A stretch of 15,979 nt of DNA from Methanoregula sp. (GTDB taxonomy: Archaea > Halobacteriota > Methanomicrobia > Methanomicrobiales > Methanospirillaceae): contig JAPKXV010000318.1 in assembly GCA_026394635.1 (NCBI GenBank), positions 1-15,979 of the forward strand, read 5' to 3'. Below are positions 1 to 6,115 of this stretch, in pieces. Within the stretch, counting starts at the first letter, position 1; every line of letters starts with the position of its first letter. The notes beneath the pieces are model-generated. The model saw nothing but the letters and a program-made list of their open reading frames with translations, did not search any database and was not told the origin of the DNA. A program made the position numbers and the translations under genes.

Positions 1-156
1 ATGGATGGAGAGGCTGTCAAGATATTTTGCCACCTCCGGTGCAAAACGCCCGAGCAGGATGCCAAGGCCGATGCACAGGAATACCCACACGGTCAGGTAC
101 TTTTCGAAGGATCCCAGTCCTTTTGGCTCTTTTGTTATACAGGATTCACCTGGCAT
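1..156 (-). CDS. acr3: Acr3-type arsenite efflux transporter, N-terminal fragment cut by window edge
   Basis: Only the first 52 codons are present; the frame runs off the left edge of the window. The peptide starts MPGESCITKEPKG, then FEKYLTVWVFLCIGLGILLG as a first membrane helix, then RFAPEVAKYLDSLSIH. The pattern (F/L-x-x-YLT-x-W-x-F near the start, a small-residue helix, then PEVA..L..LS) matches the N-terminus of Acr3/ArsB(Acr3) arsenite exporters of the SBF-like fold, which expel As(III) using the membrane potential. The ATG at 156-154 is preceded by GGAG (164-167) seven bases upstream, a good ribosome binding site. It is the last visible gene of the minus-strand ars operon, 33 bases after the ArsP-like permease. 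Another SBF-fold transporter cannot be excluded from 52 residues, but the context argues for arsenite. Confidence 0.75.
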   Translation of the reverse strand, partial: MPGESCITKEPKGLGSFEKYLTVWVFLCIGLGILLGRFAPEVAKYLDSLSIH

Positions 157-189
157 AGTAACACTCCATTGTCAGCAGCTGCTTTTGCA

Positions 190-1149
190 TTACCCGATCA
201 CCACATTGAACAGGTAGCCGGTAAGGGTAAATGATACAAACAATATCCCCGCAAAGATCACGAGCAGTTTGATCTTGATCACTTTCCTGAGGATGATCAT
301 CTCCGGTAGCGAAAGCCCGATCACCGCCATCATGAACGCGAGGGCGGTACCCATCGCCATGCCTTTTGCGGTGAGGACTTCCATGATGGGGATCATGCCC
401 GCGGCATTGGAGTAGAGCGGGATACCGATCAGTACTGCGATGGGGACCGCGAGCGGGTTGTCCTTGCCGGCAATATTGACGAGGAAATCTGCCGGGGCAT
501 ACCCGTGGATGACCGCACCGATTGCGATGCCGATGATGATGTAGGGGAGCACTTTTAACGTGATATCCCGTGATTCATTCTTCGCAAACGTGAGCCGGTC
601 ATGCCAGGTCATCGCTTTCTCGGCCTGATCGTACAACTTGCACTTCCAGACAAATTCCTCGACCTCGCTTTCGAGATGGAGGCGCCCGATGATGATGCCG
701 GCGACAATCGCGATGATCAGGCCTGATACAATATAGATGAGCGCGATCTGCCACCCGAACATGGCAAGGAGCATGGCTGCGGCGACTTCGTTGATGAGGG
801 GCGATGCGATGAGGAACGAGAACGTGATGCCAAGCGGCACACCGGACTCGACAAAACCGATGAAGAGCGGGACTGCCGAACAGGAGCAGAACGGTGTGGG
901 GATACCGAGAACAGCGGCCACAACGTTGCCCACCCCTTCCGTTCGTCCCGCTACCCATTTCTTCACCTTCTGCGGGGTAATATACGTCCGGATAACCGCG
1001 ACACCGAACACAATCACGGCGAGCATGAGCGTGACCTTGATCGAATCGTAGACAAAGAAGTTCACGGACGAGGCGAGGGGGGTGCCCTGCACGAGGCCGA
1101 AGATCGCATAGGTTACCCAGTCTGCGAACAGTTGTAAAAAGTCCTGCAT
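190..1149 (-). CDS. arsP: ArsP-type permease (ArsP_1, formerly DUF318)
   Basis: A 319-residue, multi-helix membrane protein with two similar halves. The first half carries the family signature GIPTPFCSCSAVPLFIGF (cysteines C88 and C90) followed by a long hydrophobic helix with ASPLINE; the second half has GIPLYSNAAGMIPI and the hydrophobic MGTALAFMMAVIGLSLPE. A charged loop (about 155-195) separates them. This is the PF03773 permease family; characterised members export trivalent methylated and aromatic arsenicals, and others are linked to Cu/Zn efflux. The CSC pair is a plausible soft-metal(loid) site. The ATG at 1149 lies 4 bases after the stop of the upstream DGC gene, so translation is probably coupled. 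The neighbours (ArsR, Acr3) favour an arsenical substrate; substrate identity is inference. Confidence 0.85.
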   Translation of the reverse strand: MQDFLQLFADWVTYAIFGLVQGTPLASSVNFFVYDSIKVTLMLAVIVFGVAVIRTYITPQKVKKWVAGRTEGVGNVVAAVLGIPTPFCSCSAVPLFIGFVESGVPLGITFSFLIASPLINEVAAAMLLAMFGWQIALIYIVSGLIIAIVAGIIIGRLHLESEVEEFVWKCKLYDQAEKAMTWHDRLTFAKNESRDITLKVLPYIIIGIAIGAVIHGYAPADFLVNIAGKDNPLAVPIAVLIGIPLYSNAAGMIPIMEVLTAKGMAMGTALAFMMAVIGLSLPEMIILRKVIKIKLLVIFAGILFVSFTLTGYLFNVVIG

Positions 1150-1153
1150 TTTG

Positions 1154-1498
1154 TTATCCCCCGTTTATTTTCCGGTCAACAGCAGCGAGCACCTTCACAA
1201 CGTCATCCCATTGCACGTCAGCCATCCCGTCCTTTTTGACCCCGAGCTCTGTCGCGACGATGTGGATGTCCGCCGTGACACCCTCTAATCCGCATTTTTT
1301 TGTTGCGCAGTGATCGGAACACCCGTCGATGACGATGATCTGGTCCGCATCAGCTGAAACATCCGCGATCAGGCGCTCTCCCTTATGTGCCTGTACCCAG
1401 GCAATTGCCCCCGGGCTGCGGGATACCAGCACCATCGCTGCCTGCGTCGTGAGCCTGCCCGTGTTGGAAAGACCGGAACAGGTGATCAGGGCTCTCAT
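1154..1498 (-). CDS. DGC-domain protein B (putative zinc-binding, reduced cysteine set)
   Basis: A 114-residue soluble protein of the DGC family (PF08859), whose members are annotated as putative zinc-binding proteins without an established reaction. It begins MRALITCSGLSNTGRL and contains the eponymous motif VIDGCSDHCATKKC, so C7, C60, C64 and C69 are the cysteines; a C-terminal stretch IHIVATELGVKK matches the same family. Its partner encoded just upstream (1533-1931) has the same core but more cysteines: where B has AAM (20-22) the partner has AAC, and the partner's GGSCLAG has no cysteine counterpart here. It is the second gene of the ars operon, 34 bases after its paralogue and 4 bases before arsP. 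It may bind or hand over a metal or metalloid; that is inference. Confidence 0.85.
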   Translation of the reverse strand: MRALITCSGLSNTGRLTTQAAMVLVSRSPGAIAWVQAHKGERLIADVSADADQIIVIDGCSDHCATKKCGLEGVTADIHIVATELGVKKDGMADVQWDDVVKVLAAVDRKINGG

Positions 1499-1532
1499 GT
1501 AAAAAATCTCACCGGTGCACGGGCACCTATTG

Positions 1533-1922
1533 TCACCGCGACGAATTTTTCACGGCATCGATCACGGTCTGCACATCGCACTCTTTAAAAGCGGGGCCGG
1601 CAGTTTTTGTGATGCCGAGATCCGTTATAACCACATAGTGGTCGACCGGGAGCCGCCGGTCGTCCATGATCTTCTTTGCGCATGCGACCGGGCAGCCGTC
1701 GATCACGACCCGTTCGTCCGCCGCCATCCCCATCCCGATGAGTTTGTCGATCCCGCCGCCAAGACCGGCAAGGCAGGAGCCGCCCCCGTACCCTTCAAGG
1801 GTCAGCCGGCACGCGGCCTCGTTTGCCAGTTGCCCGACATTCGATCCCACCCCGGAGCAGGCATAGATAATCCGGGTTTTCCCCTCGCTTCCGCAGGTGC
1901 ATGATGATCTCTGTTCGTTCAT
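1533..1922 (-). CDS. DGC-domain protein A (putative zinc-binding), first gene of ars operon
   Basis: A 129-residue DGC-family protein (PF08859). From the ATG at 1922 the cysteines are C8 and C10 (SSCTCGS, a CxC tail), C22 (YACSGVGSNVGQL), C38, C50 (GGSCLAG), C77 and C81 (VIDGCPVACAKK), plus one near the C-terminus (FKECDV). The CSG...DGCxxxCAK...DLGIxK layout is the family hallmark. An in-frame GTG at 1931 would add three residues; the GGGGAG just before the ATG is too close for a classical ribosome site, so the exact start is unsure, and a short-leader mRNA from the TATA-like sequence near 1971-1980 is possible. As the leading gene of the operon next to ArsR, it probably serves metalloid or thiol-metal chemistry, but no reaction is known for the family. 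Confidence 0.87.
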   Translation of the reverse strand: MNEQRSSCTCGSEGKTRIIYACSGVGSNVGQLANEAACRLTLEGYGGGSCLAGLGGGIDKLIGMGMAADERVVIDGCPVACAKKIMDDRRLPVDHYVVITDLGITKTAGPAFKECDVQTVIDAVKNSSR

Positions 1923-1934
1923 TCTCCCCACTTC

Positions 1935-1954
1935 ATTTCAAATTTTATTGAAAC
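1935..1954. promoter_or_regulatory. Inverted repeat, probable ArsR operator 1
   Basis: The 20 bases read ATTTCA, an 8-base AT spacer, then TGAAAC. It lies in the minus-strand operon's leader just before the first DGC gene. The same architecture recurs at 1987-2006, so the pair is likely the binding site set of the divergent ArsR protein. Binding is inferred. Confidence 0.6.
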
Positions 1955-1970
1955 ATTGTGAGCATGGCAA

Positions 1971-1980
1971 GATTATATAT
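1971..1980. promoter_or_regulatory. Shared TATA region of the divergent ars promoter
   Basis: The sequence GATTATATAT lies between the two inverted repeats. For the plus strand its centre is about 28 bases before the arsR ATG at 2005, the spacing expected for an archaeal TATA box driving a leaderless mRNA. Read on the minus strand it is ATATATAATC and could also serve the DGC operon, giving a leader of roughly 30 bases. Confidence 0.55.
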
Positions 1981-1986
1981 CTTTTC

Positions 1987-2006
1987 ATTTCATATTATTT
2001 TGAAAT
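1987..2006. promoter_or_regulatory. Inverted repeat, probable ArsR operator 2
   Basis: ATTTCA, eight AT-rich bases, TGAAAT: the second copy of the ars inverted repeat, 52 bases from the first measured start to start. It covers the predicted transcription start and the first two bases of the arsR ATG, a position suited to direct autorepression. Confidence 0.6.
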
Positions 2007-2391
2007 GGCACGCAAGGCAGTTTCCTGCTGCGGTACAACATCCCGGCTTACCAAAAAAAATCAGAGTGAAATCCCCCAATCGATCCGGGAGGAACTCGAC
2101 CGGACGGGGGGACTTGAAGCACTTGCCCAAGGCATTCCTGCGAAAAAGGACCTCGAAGCAAAGAGCCGGATTTACCATGCACTGTCGGATCCCCTGCGCC
2201 TTTCCATCCTCCACCTGCTCAAAGACCAGCCGCTCTGTGTCTGCGTCATCAACCAGTTCATGCAGATTGCAAACTCGAAACTTTCCTACCACCTTACGAT
2301 CCTCAAAGAGAGTGACCTGATCACGGGCGAGTACCAGGGGAACTGGATCATTTACTCTCTCACCGACCAGGGGAGATCCCTCATCTCGTGA
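2005..2391 (+). CDS. arsR: ArsR/SmtB-family metalloregulator
   Basis: A 128-residue winged-helix repressor. An N-terminal tail with adjacent cysteines C8 and C9 precedes a helical segment; the DNA-binding domain starts at about residue 54 (RIYHALSDPLRLSILHLL) and the recognition helix region reads NSKLSYHLTILKESDLI, followed by a wing (GEYQGNWIIYSLT). The PLCVCVI sequence places C78 and C80 where ArsR proteins carry the ELCVC arsenite-binding cysteines. The frame is open further upstream to 1897, but those extra 36 residues overlap the promoter and lack family similarity, so the ATG at 2005 is chosen; a TATA box about 28 bases before it implies a leaderless transcript. It is divergent from the DGC-arsP-acr3 operon and should repress it until As(III) or a similar metalloid binds. 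Confidence 0.9.
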   Translation: MARKAVSCCGTTSRLTKKNQSEIPQSIREELDRTGGLEALAQGIPAKKDLEAKSRIYHALSDPLRLSILHLLKDQPLCVCVINQFMQIANSKLSYHLTILKESDLITGEYQGNWIIYSLTDQGRSLIS

Positions 2392-2457
2392 CTGCAGCCG
2401 GCAGCACGATCACAAAGCTTCATTTCCCGAAAGGCACGACCTCATCTCTGATACTGT

Positions 2458-2943
2458 ATGAATAAAAAATTCCTCACCACAGCTGGTCTGTTAATCCTCT
2501 GTATCGCAATTCCCCTCCTTGCCGGTGTAATCGGCTCGGTCTTTACGATGGAGGCGATCCCGACATGGTATGCAACGCTCCAGAAACCGTTCTTCACCCC
2601 GCCCGCATGGGTCTTTGGCCCGGTATGGACGACGCTGTTTATCCTGATGGGCATTGCGCTCTTTGTTGTTGTGCGGGACGGCACCGGCACTGCACCCGTA
2701 CGGCATGCAGTTGCATTCTTTGCCGCCCAGATCCTCGCCAACACGCTCTGGTCGTTCTTATTCTTCGGCCTGCGTTCGCCACTCCTCGGGCTCATCGATA
2801 TCCTGCTCCTCATTGTCCTGATCGCAGGGACGATGGTGACGTTTTACCGGGTTTCAAAGGCGGCGGCCTGGCTGCTTGCCCCGTACCTCTGCTGGGTGAG
2901 TGTTGCGACTGCGCTGAATGCCGCGGTGTGGGTGCTGAACTGA
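2458..2943 (+). CDS. tspO: TspO/MBR family membrane protein
   Basis: A 161-residue protein with five hydrophobic segments, the normal length and topology for TspO (PF03073). Diagnostic stretches are WYATLQKPFFTPPAWVFGP (37-55, the conserved W-Y-x-x-L-x-KP...PP-x-WVFGPVW), the NTLWSFLFFGL helix (95-105), a P at 108, and the C-terminal PYLCWVSVATALN (142-154). TspO proteins bind porphyrins and are tied to tetrapyrrole and oxidative-stress handling in bacteria; the role in methanogens is not established. It starts 66 bases after arsR and is followed 30 bases later by a DUF6125-type gene on the same strand, so the two may be cotranscribed. No clear ribosome site precedes its ATG. Confidence 0.92.
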   Translation: MNKKFLTTAGLLILCIAIPLLAGVIGSVFTMEAIPTWYATLQKPFFTPPAWVFGPVWTTLFILMGIALFVVVRDGTGTAPVRHAVAFFAAQILANTLWSFLFFGLRSPLLGLIDILLLIVLIAGTMVTFYRVSKAAAWLLAPYLCWVSVATALNAAVWVLN

Positions 2944-2973
2944 TCTGTTTCACGATGGAGGCAGGTGCTGGGA

Positions 2974-3486
2974 ATGAACCTTGATATTTTTGATGGGATG
3001 ACGGATACCGGAAAACGGCAGTACCTTGAATTCCTTCTCTGGCATTACCGGGTGGTGGACGCGTTTTGGTACATTTATATCTCGGAAAAATATGGCAACG
3101 ATGCGGCTGATGCCCTCAATGAACAGGTGTGGGGGCGTGTCGCCGCGATGGCAGCACACGACCTTGTCGGCCGGTTTGGGATACCCGAACGCGGGCTTGC
3201 AGGTTTTGTCAAAGCACTACGGTATTATCCCTGGACCCTTCTCGTGGACTACCGGATCGAGGAGCGGGAGGACGAGGTGATCATCACCGTGCCGTCCTGT
3301 CCTACGCAGGAGGCACGGCTCCGGCGGGGAGACGGGGAGTACAACTGCCGCGAGATGCACCGTGCGGAATTTACCCGTTTTGCAGGGGTCATCGATGAGC
3401 GGATCGTAGTCGAGTGCGTCTTTGCACCTCCAGACCCGCATCCAAAGGACATGTTCTGTACATGGCGCTTTTACCTCAAACCCTGA
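2974..3486 (+). CDS. DUF6125-like cysteine-containing protein
   Basis: A 170-residue soluble protein. The N-terminal half is helical and aromatic-rich (YLEFLLWHYRVVDAFWYIYI), with ALRYYPWTLLVDYRI in the middle. The C-terminal half holds four cysteines, C109 (VPSCPTQEARL), C125 (YNCREMH), C148 (VVECVFAPPDPHP) and C162 (MFCTWRF), spaced like the DUF6125 family of archaea and bacteria; this assignment is from memory of the motif and is not certain. The cysteines could form a metal or Fe-S site. A GTG at 2965 would add three residues; GGAGG at 2957-2961 sits 12 bases before the chosen ATG and 3 before the GTG, so the start is ambiguous. It lies 30 bases after tspO and 40 before the next gene. Confidence 0.7.
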   Translation: MNLDIFDGMTDTGKRQYLEFLLWHYRVVDAFWYIYISEKYGNDAADALNEQVWGRVAAMAAHDLVGRFGIPERGLAGFVKALRYYPWTLLVDYRIEEREDEVIITVPSCPTQEARLRRGDGEYNCREMHRAEFTRFAGVIDERIVVECVFAPPDPHPKDMFCTWRFYLKP

Positions 3487-3526
3487 CGGGAAAAAATGCA
3501 CCAGGCATCACCGGTACCCTGCGATC

Positions 3527-3805
3527 ATGACAATCTCCACCCTTGAATTTTTCCTGATACTATACGCCGTTGTGAACGGGTGCGCATTTGTTGCCTATGC
3601 ATATGATAAAAAGAAGGCAGCAACAGCCGCGTGGAGGACCCCGGAGAACGTCTTGTTGTTGTATGCATTGGCAGGGCCGTTTGGAGCCTATGCCGGCATG
3701 AAGATATTCCGGCATAAAACCCAAAAAATAAAATTTTACCTTGTCCCGCTCTTCTTAGTGATACATAGCGGGGTCATCATCGCCATCCTCCTGAATTTTC
3801 TTTGA
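3527..3805 (+). CDS. DUF1294 family membrane protein
   Basis: A 92-residue protein with three hydrophobic stretches (about 5-24, 41-57, 70-91). The family signature is clear: YAYDKKKAA (D27, K28), WRTPE (36-40), a glycine-rich turn LAGPFGAYAGM, and FRHKT (61-65). DUF1294 (PF06961) proteins are small inner-membrane proteins, sometimes fused to cold-shock domains in bacteria; no biochemical role is settled. The frame is open upstream to 3422, but that part overlaps the preceding gene and lacks the family pattern, so the ATG at 3527 is used. Same strand and close spacing suggest an operon with the two genes before it. Confidence 0.9.
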   Translation: MTISTLEFFLILYAVVNGCAFVAYAYDKKKAATAAWRTPENVLLLYALAGPFGAYAGMKIFRHKTQKIKFYLVPLFLVIHSGVIIAILLNFL

Positions 3806-3917
3806 TGGAGGTGTTAACAGTATATTTTACCCTGTCTGTTCCCGATCCGGTAGTATTCTTTTCACCGGTTTTAAGAAGTTGAAGGAATGCCCGGGCTCAA
3901 TGTTTATGGCACGTATG

Positions 3918-4115
3918 CTACCGTATATAGGCAATCCAGAGGATGATGACCGCCCCTAAGATAAAGACCGGGGTGGATAAAAAATGCCATGAATCAAGGA
4001 ATTCCCTGAAAATAATATTTACCCCTGCCAGTAATAATCCAAGGCCGGACCCCACCATCACCGCAGTAACTTTTTGCCCACAGGTAAGTTTCGGGCAAAA
4101 TTCATACTCCGTCAT
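3918..4115 (-). CDS. Small two-helix membrane protein, uncharacterised
   Basis: A 65-residue protein I do not recognise by name. It starts MTEYEFCPKLTCGQKVTAVM with two cysteines in a short cytoplasmic-looking head, followed by a glycine/leucine-rich helix (GSGLGLLLAGVNIIF), a short charged/aromatic linker (REFLDSWHF) and a second helix (PVFILGAVIILWIAYI). The composition, with a clean head and two regular helices, favours a real protein over chance. It is convergent with the DUF1294 gene. No strong ribosome binding site is seen before the ATG at 4115. Confidence 0.55.
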   Translation of the reverse strand: MTEYEFCPKLTCGQKVTAVMVGSGLGLLLAGVNIIFREFLDSWHFLSTPVFILGAVIILWIAYIR

Positions 4116-4449
4116 CTGTCACTTTCACACTCTGCGTAGTGTGTCTTAATACCTGCTGTTCTTTCATGGCGGATGATTGCAGGTGATGGGGAAGGTGTGC
4201 TGGATGACCCCCACCTGATGCAGTCATGTCCTGATGGAGTCAGGAAACGGTGTGCCGCTGTGAGAATCCGATGATCGATGGGGGGGGGCCTCGTTTTATA
4301 CTTGTTACCCTGCTGTCCGGTGAAAAAATGAAATAAAACCAGTCTGCGTGGGTTTGAAGCAACCCTACGGGGGTTCACCTGCATAAAAAAAAATTCCAGC
4401 ACACCCGATCACCCCTCTTTAATAGGGAGCTCTGCAATAATTTGTTTCA
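4116..4449. other. Intergenic region with hairpin and G-run, no gene seen
   Basis: Between two divergent genes. It holds a perfect 6-base-pair inverted repeat TCCTGA-N5-TCAGGA (4229-4245), a run of nine G near 4280-4288, and a short A-run near 4384-4393. An open minus-strand frame here has no protein-like features. The last 33 bases are the promoter of the deaminase gene. Confidence 0.5.
4418..4427 (+). promoter_or_regulatory. TATA-type promoter box of the deaminase gene
   Basis: TTTAATAGGG starts 32 bases before the ATG at 4450. No ribosome binding site lies close to that ATG, so the mRNA is probably leaderless. The same ten bases recur at 6088-6097, 28 bases before the ATG at 6116. Confidence 0.5.
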
Positions 4450-4935
4450 ATGCGGACCAACAGGCACCATTATTTTCTGGACCTCGCGCTGCGCTGTGCC
4501 AACCAGGGTACATGCCTGCGGCGCAACTTCGGCGCGATCATTGTGGATGAATACAACACGATTGTGTCAACCGGGTATACCGGCGCGCCCCGCAAGCAGA
4601 TGGACTGCACGGAACTGAAAAAGTGCTGGAGACAGGACCACAATATTCCCTCAGGGTCCAACTACGAGCGGTGCCGGAGTGTCCACGCCGAGATGAACGC
4701 GCTCATCCAGGCGGGCAAGCAGGCGCGGGGCTGCACGCTGTACCTCGCGGGGTTTGAGGTGGAGACTGACGAGCTGACCCGGATCTGGCCGTGTTTCCTC
4801 TGCTCGAAGATGATCGTGAACTCCGGCATCACCAATGTGATCATGCGGACGGCAAAGGATGCGTACCGCGAGATGGACCCCATGGTTTTGTACCAGATGC
4901 GGAGCCATGAGTCCCTGGGCGAAGACGGAAAATAG
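4450..4935 (+). CDS. Deoxycytidylate deaminase family protein
   Basis: A 161-residue zinc-dependent deaminase of the dCMP/CMP deaminase family (PF00383). The zinc site is SVHAEMNA (H79, catalytic E81) together with PCFLC (C115, C118). Upstream, GAIIVDEYNTIVSTGYTGAP (28-47) matches the substrate-binding loop of dCMP deaminases, and the cysteine-rich insertion (C53, C59, C75) is like the structural zinc site in this subgroup. The expected reaction is dCMP to dUMP, feeding dTMP synthesis; free-base or nucleoside variants are possible. The gene is preceded by a TATA-like box at leaderless spacing and followed 48 bases later by a CxxCxxCC protein on the same strand. Confidence 0.9.
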   Translation: MRTNRHHYFLDLALRCANQGTCLRRNFGAIIVDEYNTIVSTGYTGAPRKQMDCTELKKCWRQDHNIPSGSNYERCRSVHAEMNALIQAGKQARGCTLYLAGFEVETDELTRIWPCFLCSKMIVNSGITNVIMRTAKDAYREMDPMVLYQMRSHESLGEDGK

Positions 4936-4983
4936 CGGAATATTCCGGGCCCCGTCTGCACATCCTGTCCAACCCTGCTATCC

Positions 4984-5454
4984 ATGACGTTTTCTTGCCG
5001 GCAGTGCGGGGATTGCTGCATGTATCTTGGTGATTACATCGTCATCGAACGACAGATCGCCCCGCTCCGGTTTGAATGCTGCTCCGTTTCGACAGGGACA
5101 CCGTTCACCGCAGAAGTGGATGAGGACAAACGCCACCTCTTTTCTGACCGCACGTGGATCGACCGTCATCCCCCGGCCTGCCGGTTCCTTCGTCCGGACG
5201 GGGGTCTCTTTCATTGCACCATCCACCGGGACAGCCCGGCCCAGTGCAAGTTCTACCGGTGCGTCGTGATGCGGGTCCTGGGCAGCACCGGCGAACAGGC
5301 AGGGACAATTACCGGAACGCTTGCGCTCCATTCTGAAGATCCTGTCCTCCGGGCAGCGTACAAAGAAGCAATGCGGGATATTAAGGATACGGATCCGGAT
5401 GCGGAAGAGCGGCTGCAGGAATTTCTTATAAGCCGGGGTTTCGAAATCCAGTAA
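4984..5454 (+). CDS. YkgJ-like CxxCxxCC cysteine cluster protein
   Basis: A 156-residue soluble protein starting MTFSCRQCGDCCMYLGDYI, the defining CxxCxxCC motif (C5, C8, C11, C12) of PF03692. Further cysteines at C66 (PACRFL), C78 (FHCTIH), C88 and C93 (AQCKFYRC) complete the pattern of the family, which is predicted to hold zinc or an Fe-S cluster; some relatives are putative Fe-S-cluster oxidoreductases. There is an additional C32-C33 pair. Methanogens usually carry several paralogues of unknown substrate. The gene follows the deaminase by 48 bases and converges on a membrane-protein gene, with a terminator-like hairpin in between. Confidence 0.87.
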   Translation: MTFSCRQCGDCCMYLGDYIVIERQIAPLRFECCSVSTGTPFTAEVDEDKRHLFSDRTWIDRHPPACRFLRPDGGLFHCTIHRDSPAQCKFYRCVVMRVLGSTGEQAGTITGTLALHSEDPVLRAAYKEAMRDIKDTDPDAEERLQEFLISRGFEIQ

Positions 5455-5459
5455 GTTAA

Positions 5460-5478
5460 AGAACTGTTCTCTTTTTTT
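5460..5478 (+). terminator. Short hairpin followed by T-run
   Basis: AGAAC-T-GTTCT (5460-5470) followed by C and seven T (5472-5478), six bases after the stop codon of the cysteine-cluster gene. It fits T-run-driven termination in archaea for the plus-strand transcript. Confidence 0.5.
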
Positions 5479-5508
5479 GGAAAAAACCTGTCAGCTGACG
5501 GTCCGCGG

Positions 5509-6048
5509 TCAAACCTTCCTGAACTCGTTGTACAGGGAGACCAGCGAGAGGCTGATCAGGTTTGCCGTCGTTGCCGCATACCAAAAAAACATTTCAGCCG
5601 GGGTCAGGATGGTGATCCAGCCAGACCAGAGCATGGCACAGATGATCGAAAAGGTCAGCACCGTGTCGATGGCAAGAAAGACCATGGGCTGCCCGACGAT
5701 CCGTCCCGCCTGGGCGATCGTGCAGTATTCCCATTTCGCGGGAATCCCGATGAGGTCAAGAAGTGCCCGCCCGGTGTTCATCAGGAGGTCGGTGCCCGCC
5801 CAGGCGATGACCAGCCACCCGAAAAAAACAAGGGACGGTGACGTGGCCGAGCCGATGCGGACTGCGGTCACCCCGAAGAGCAGCTTGTAGATGCAGAACG
5901 GGATCCCGATGGAAAAGGAGAGGAAGGACGGGCGGATGAAAAATTTCTGGATCCTGTCGGATTCCCGTTCGCATACGTTTTTCTGGTTCTCGCTGGTGGC
6001 TGCAGGCATGGTGGTGGCGGGGATCGGTCGTGTTGTTAAGTATATCAT
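5509..6048 (-). CDS. Four-helix integral membrane protein, uncharacterised
   Basis: A 179-residue protein without a family I can name. A polar head of about 40 residues is followed by four hydrophobic segments at about 43-62, 70-90, 122-146 and 151-173. The loop between helices 2 and 3 (GIPAKWEYCTIAQAGRIVGQ) is charged, and the C-terminus ends LYNEFRKV. An internal ATG at 6009 (residue 14) gives a shorter head; the first ATG at 6048 has AAGGA five bases upstream and is preferred. The gene is convergent with the cysteine-cluster gene and lies back to back with the Pro/Lys-rich gene that starts at 6116. Confidence 0.75.
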   Translation of the reverse strand: MIYLTTRPIPATTMPAATSENQKNVCERESDRIQKFFIRPSFLSFSIGIPFCIYKLLFGVTAVRIGSATSPSLVFFGWLVIAWAGTDLLMNTGRALLDLIGIPAKWEYCTIAQAGRIVGQPMVFLAIDTVLTFSIICAMLWSGWITILTPAEMFFWYAATTANLISLSLVSLYNEFRKV

Positions 6049-6087
6049 GGAATCCTTATATCAATCGTCTGGAAAAACATGGGGGGT

Positions 6088-6097
6088 TTTAATAGGG
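6088..6097 (+). promoter_or_regulatory. TATA-type box upstream of Pro/Lys-rich gene
   Basis: TTTAATAGGG, identical to the box before the deaminase gene, starts 28 bases before the ATG at 6116, which implies leaderless transcription of that reading frame. Confidence 0.45.
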
Positions 6098-6115
6098 GAA
6101 AACGAAACCTTGTCT

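Noticed and set aside
4160..4245. Possible C/D box guide RNA (GTGATGG, CTGA)
   Set aside because: The C box has a mismatch and no C'/D' pair at proper spacing was found.
4112..4402. 96-residue minus-strand open frame in the gap before the deaminase gene
   Set aside because: Composition is protein-unlike, it crosses a G-run and hairpin, and has no ribosome site.
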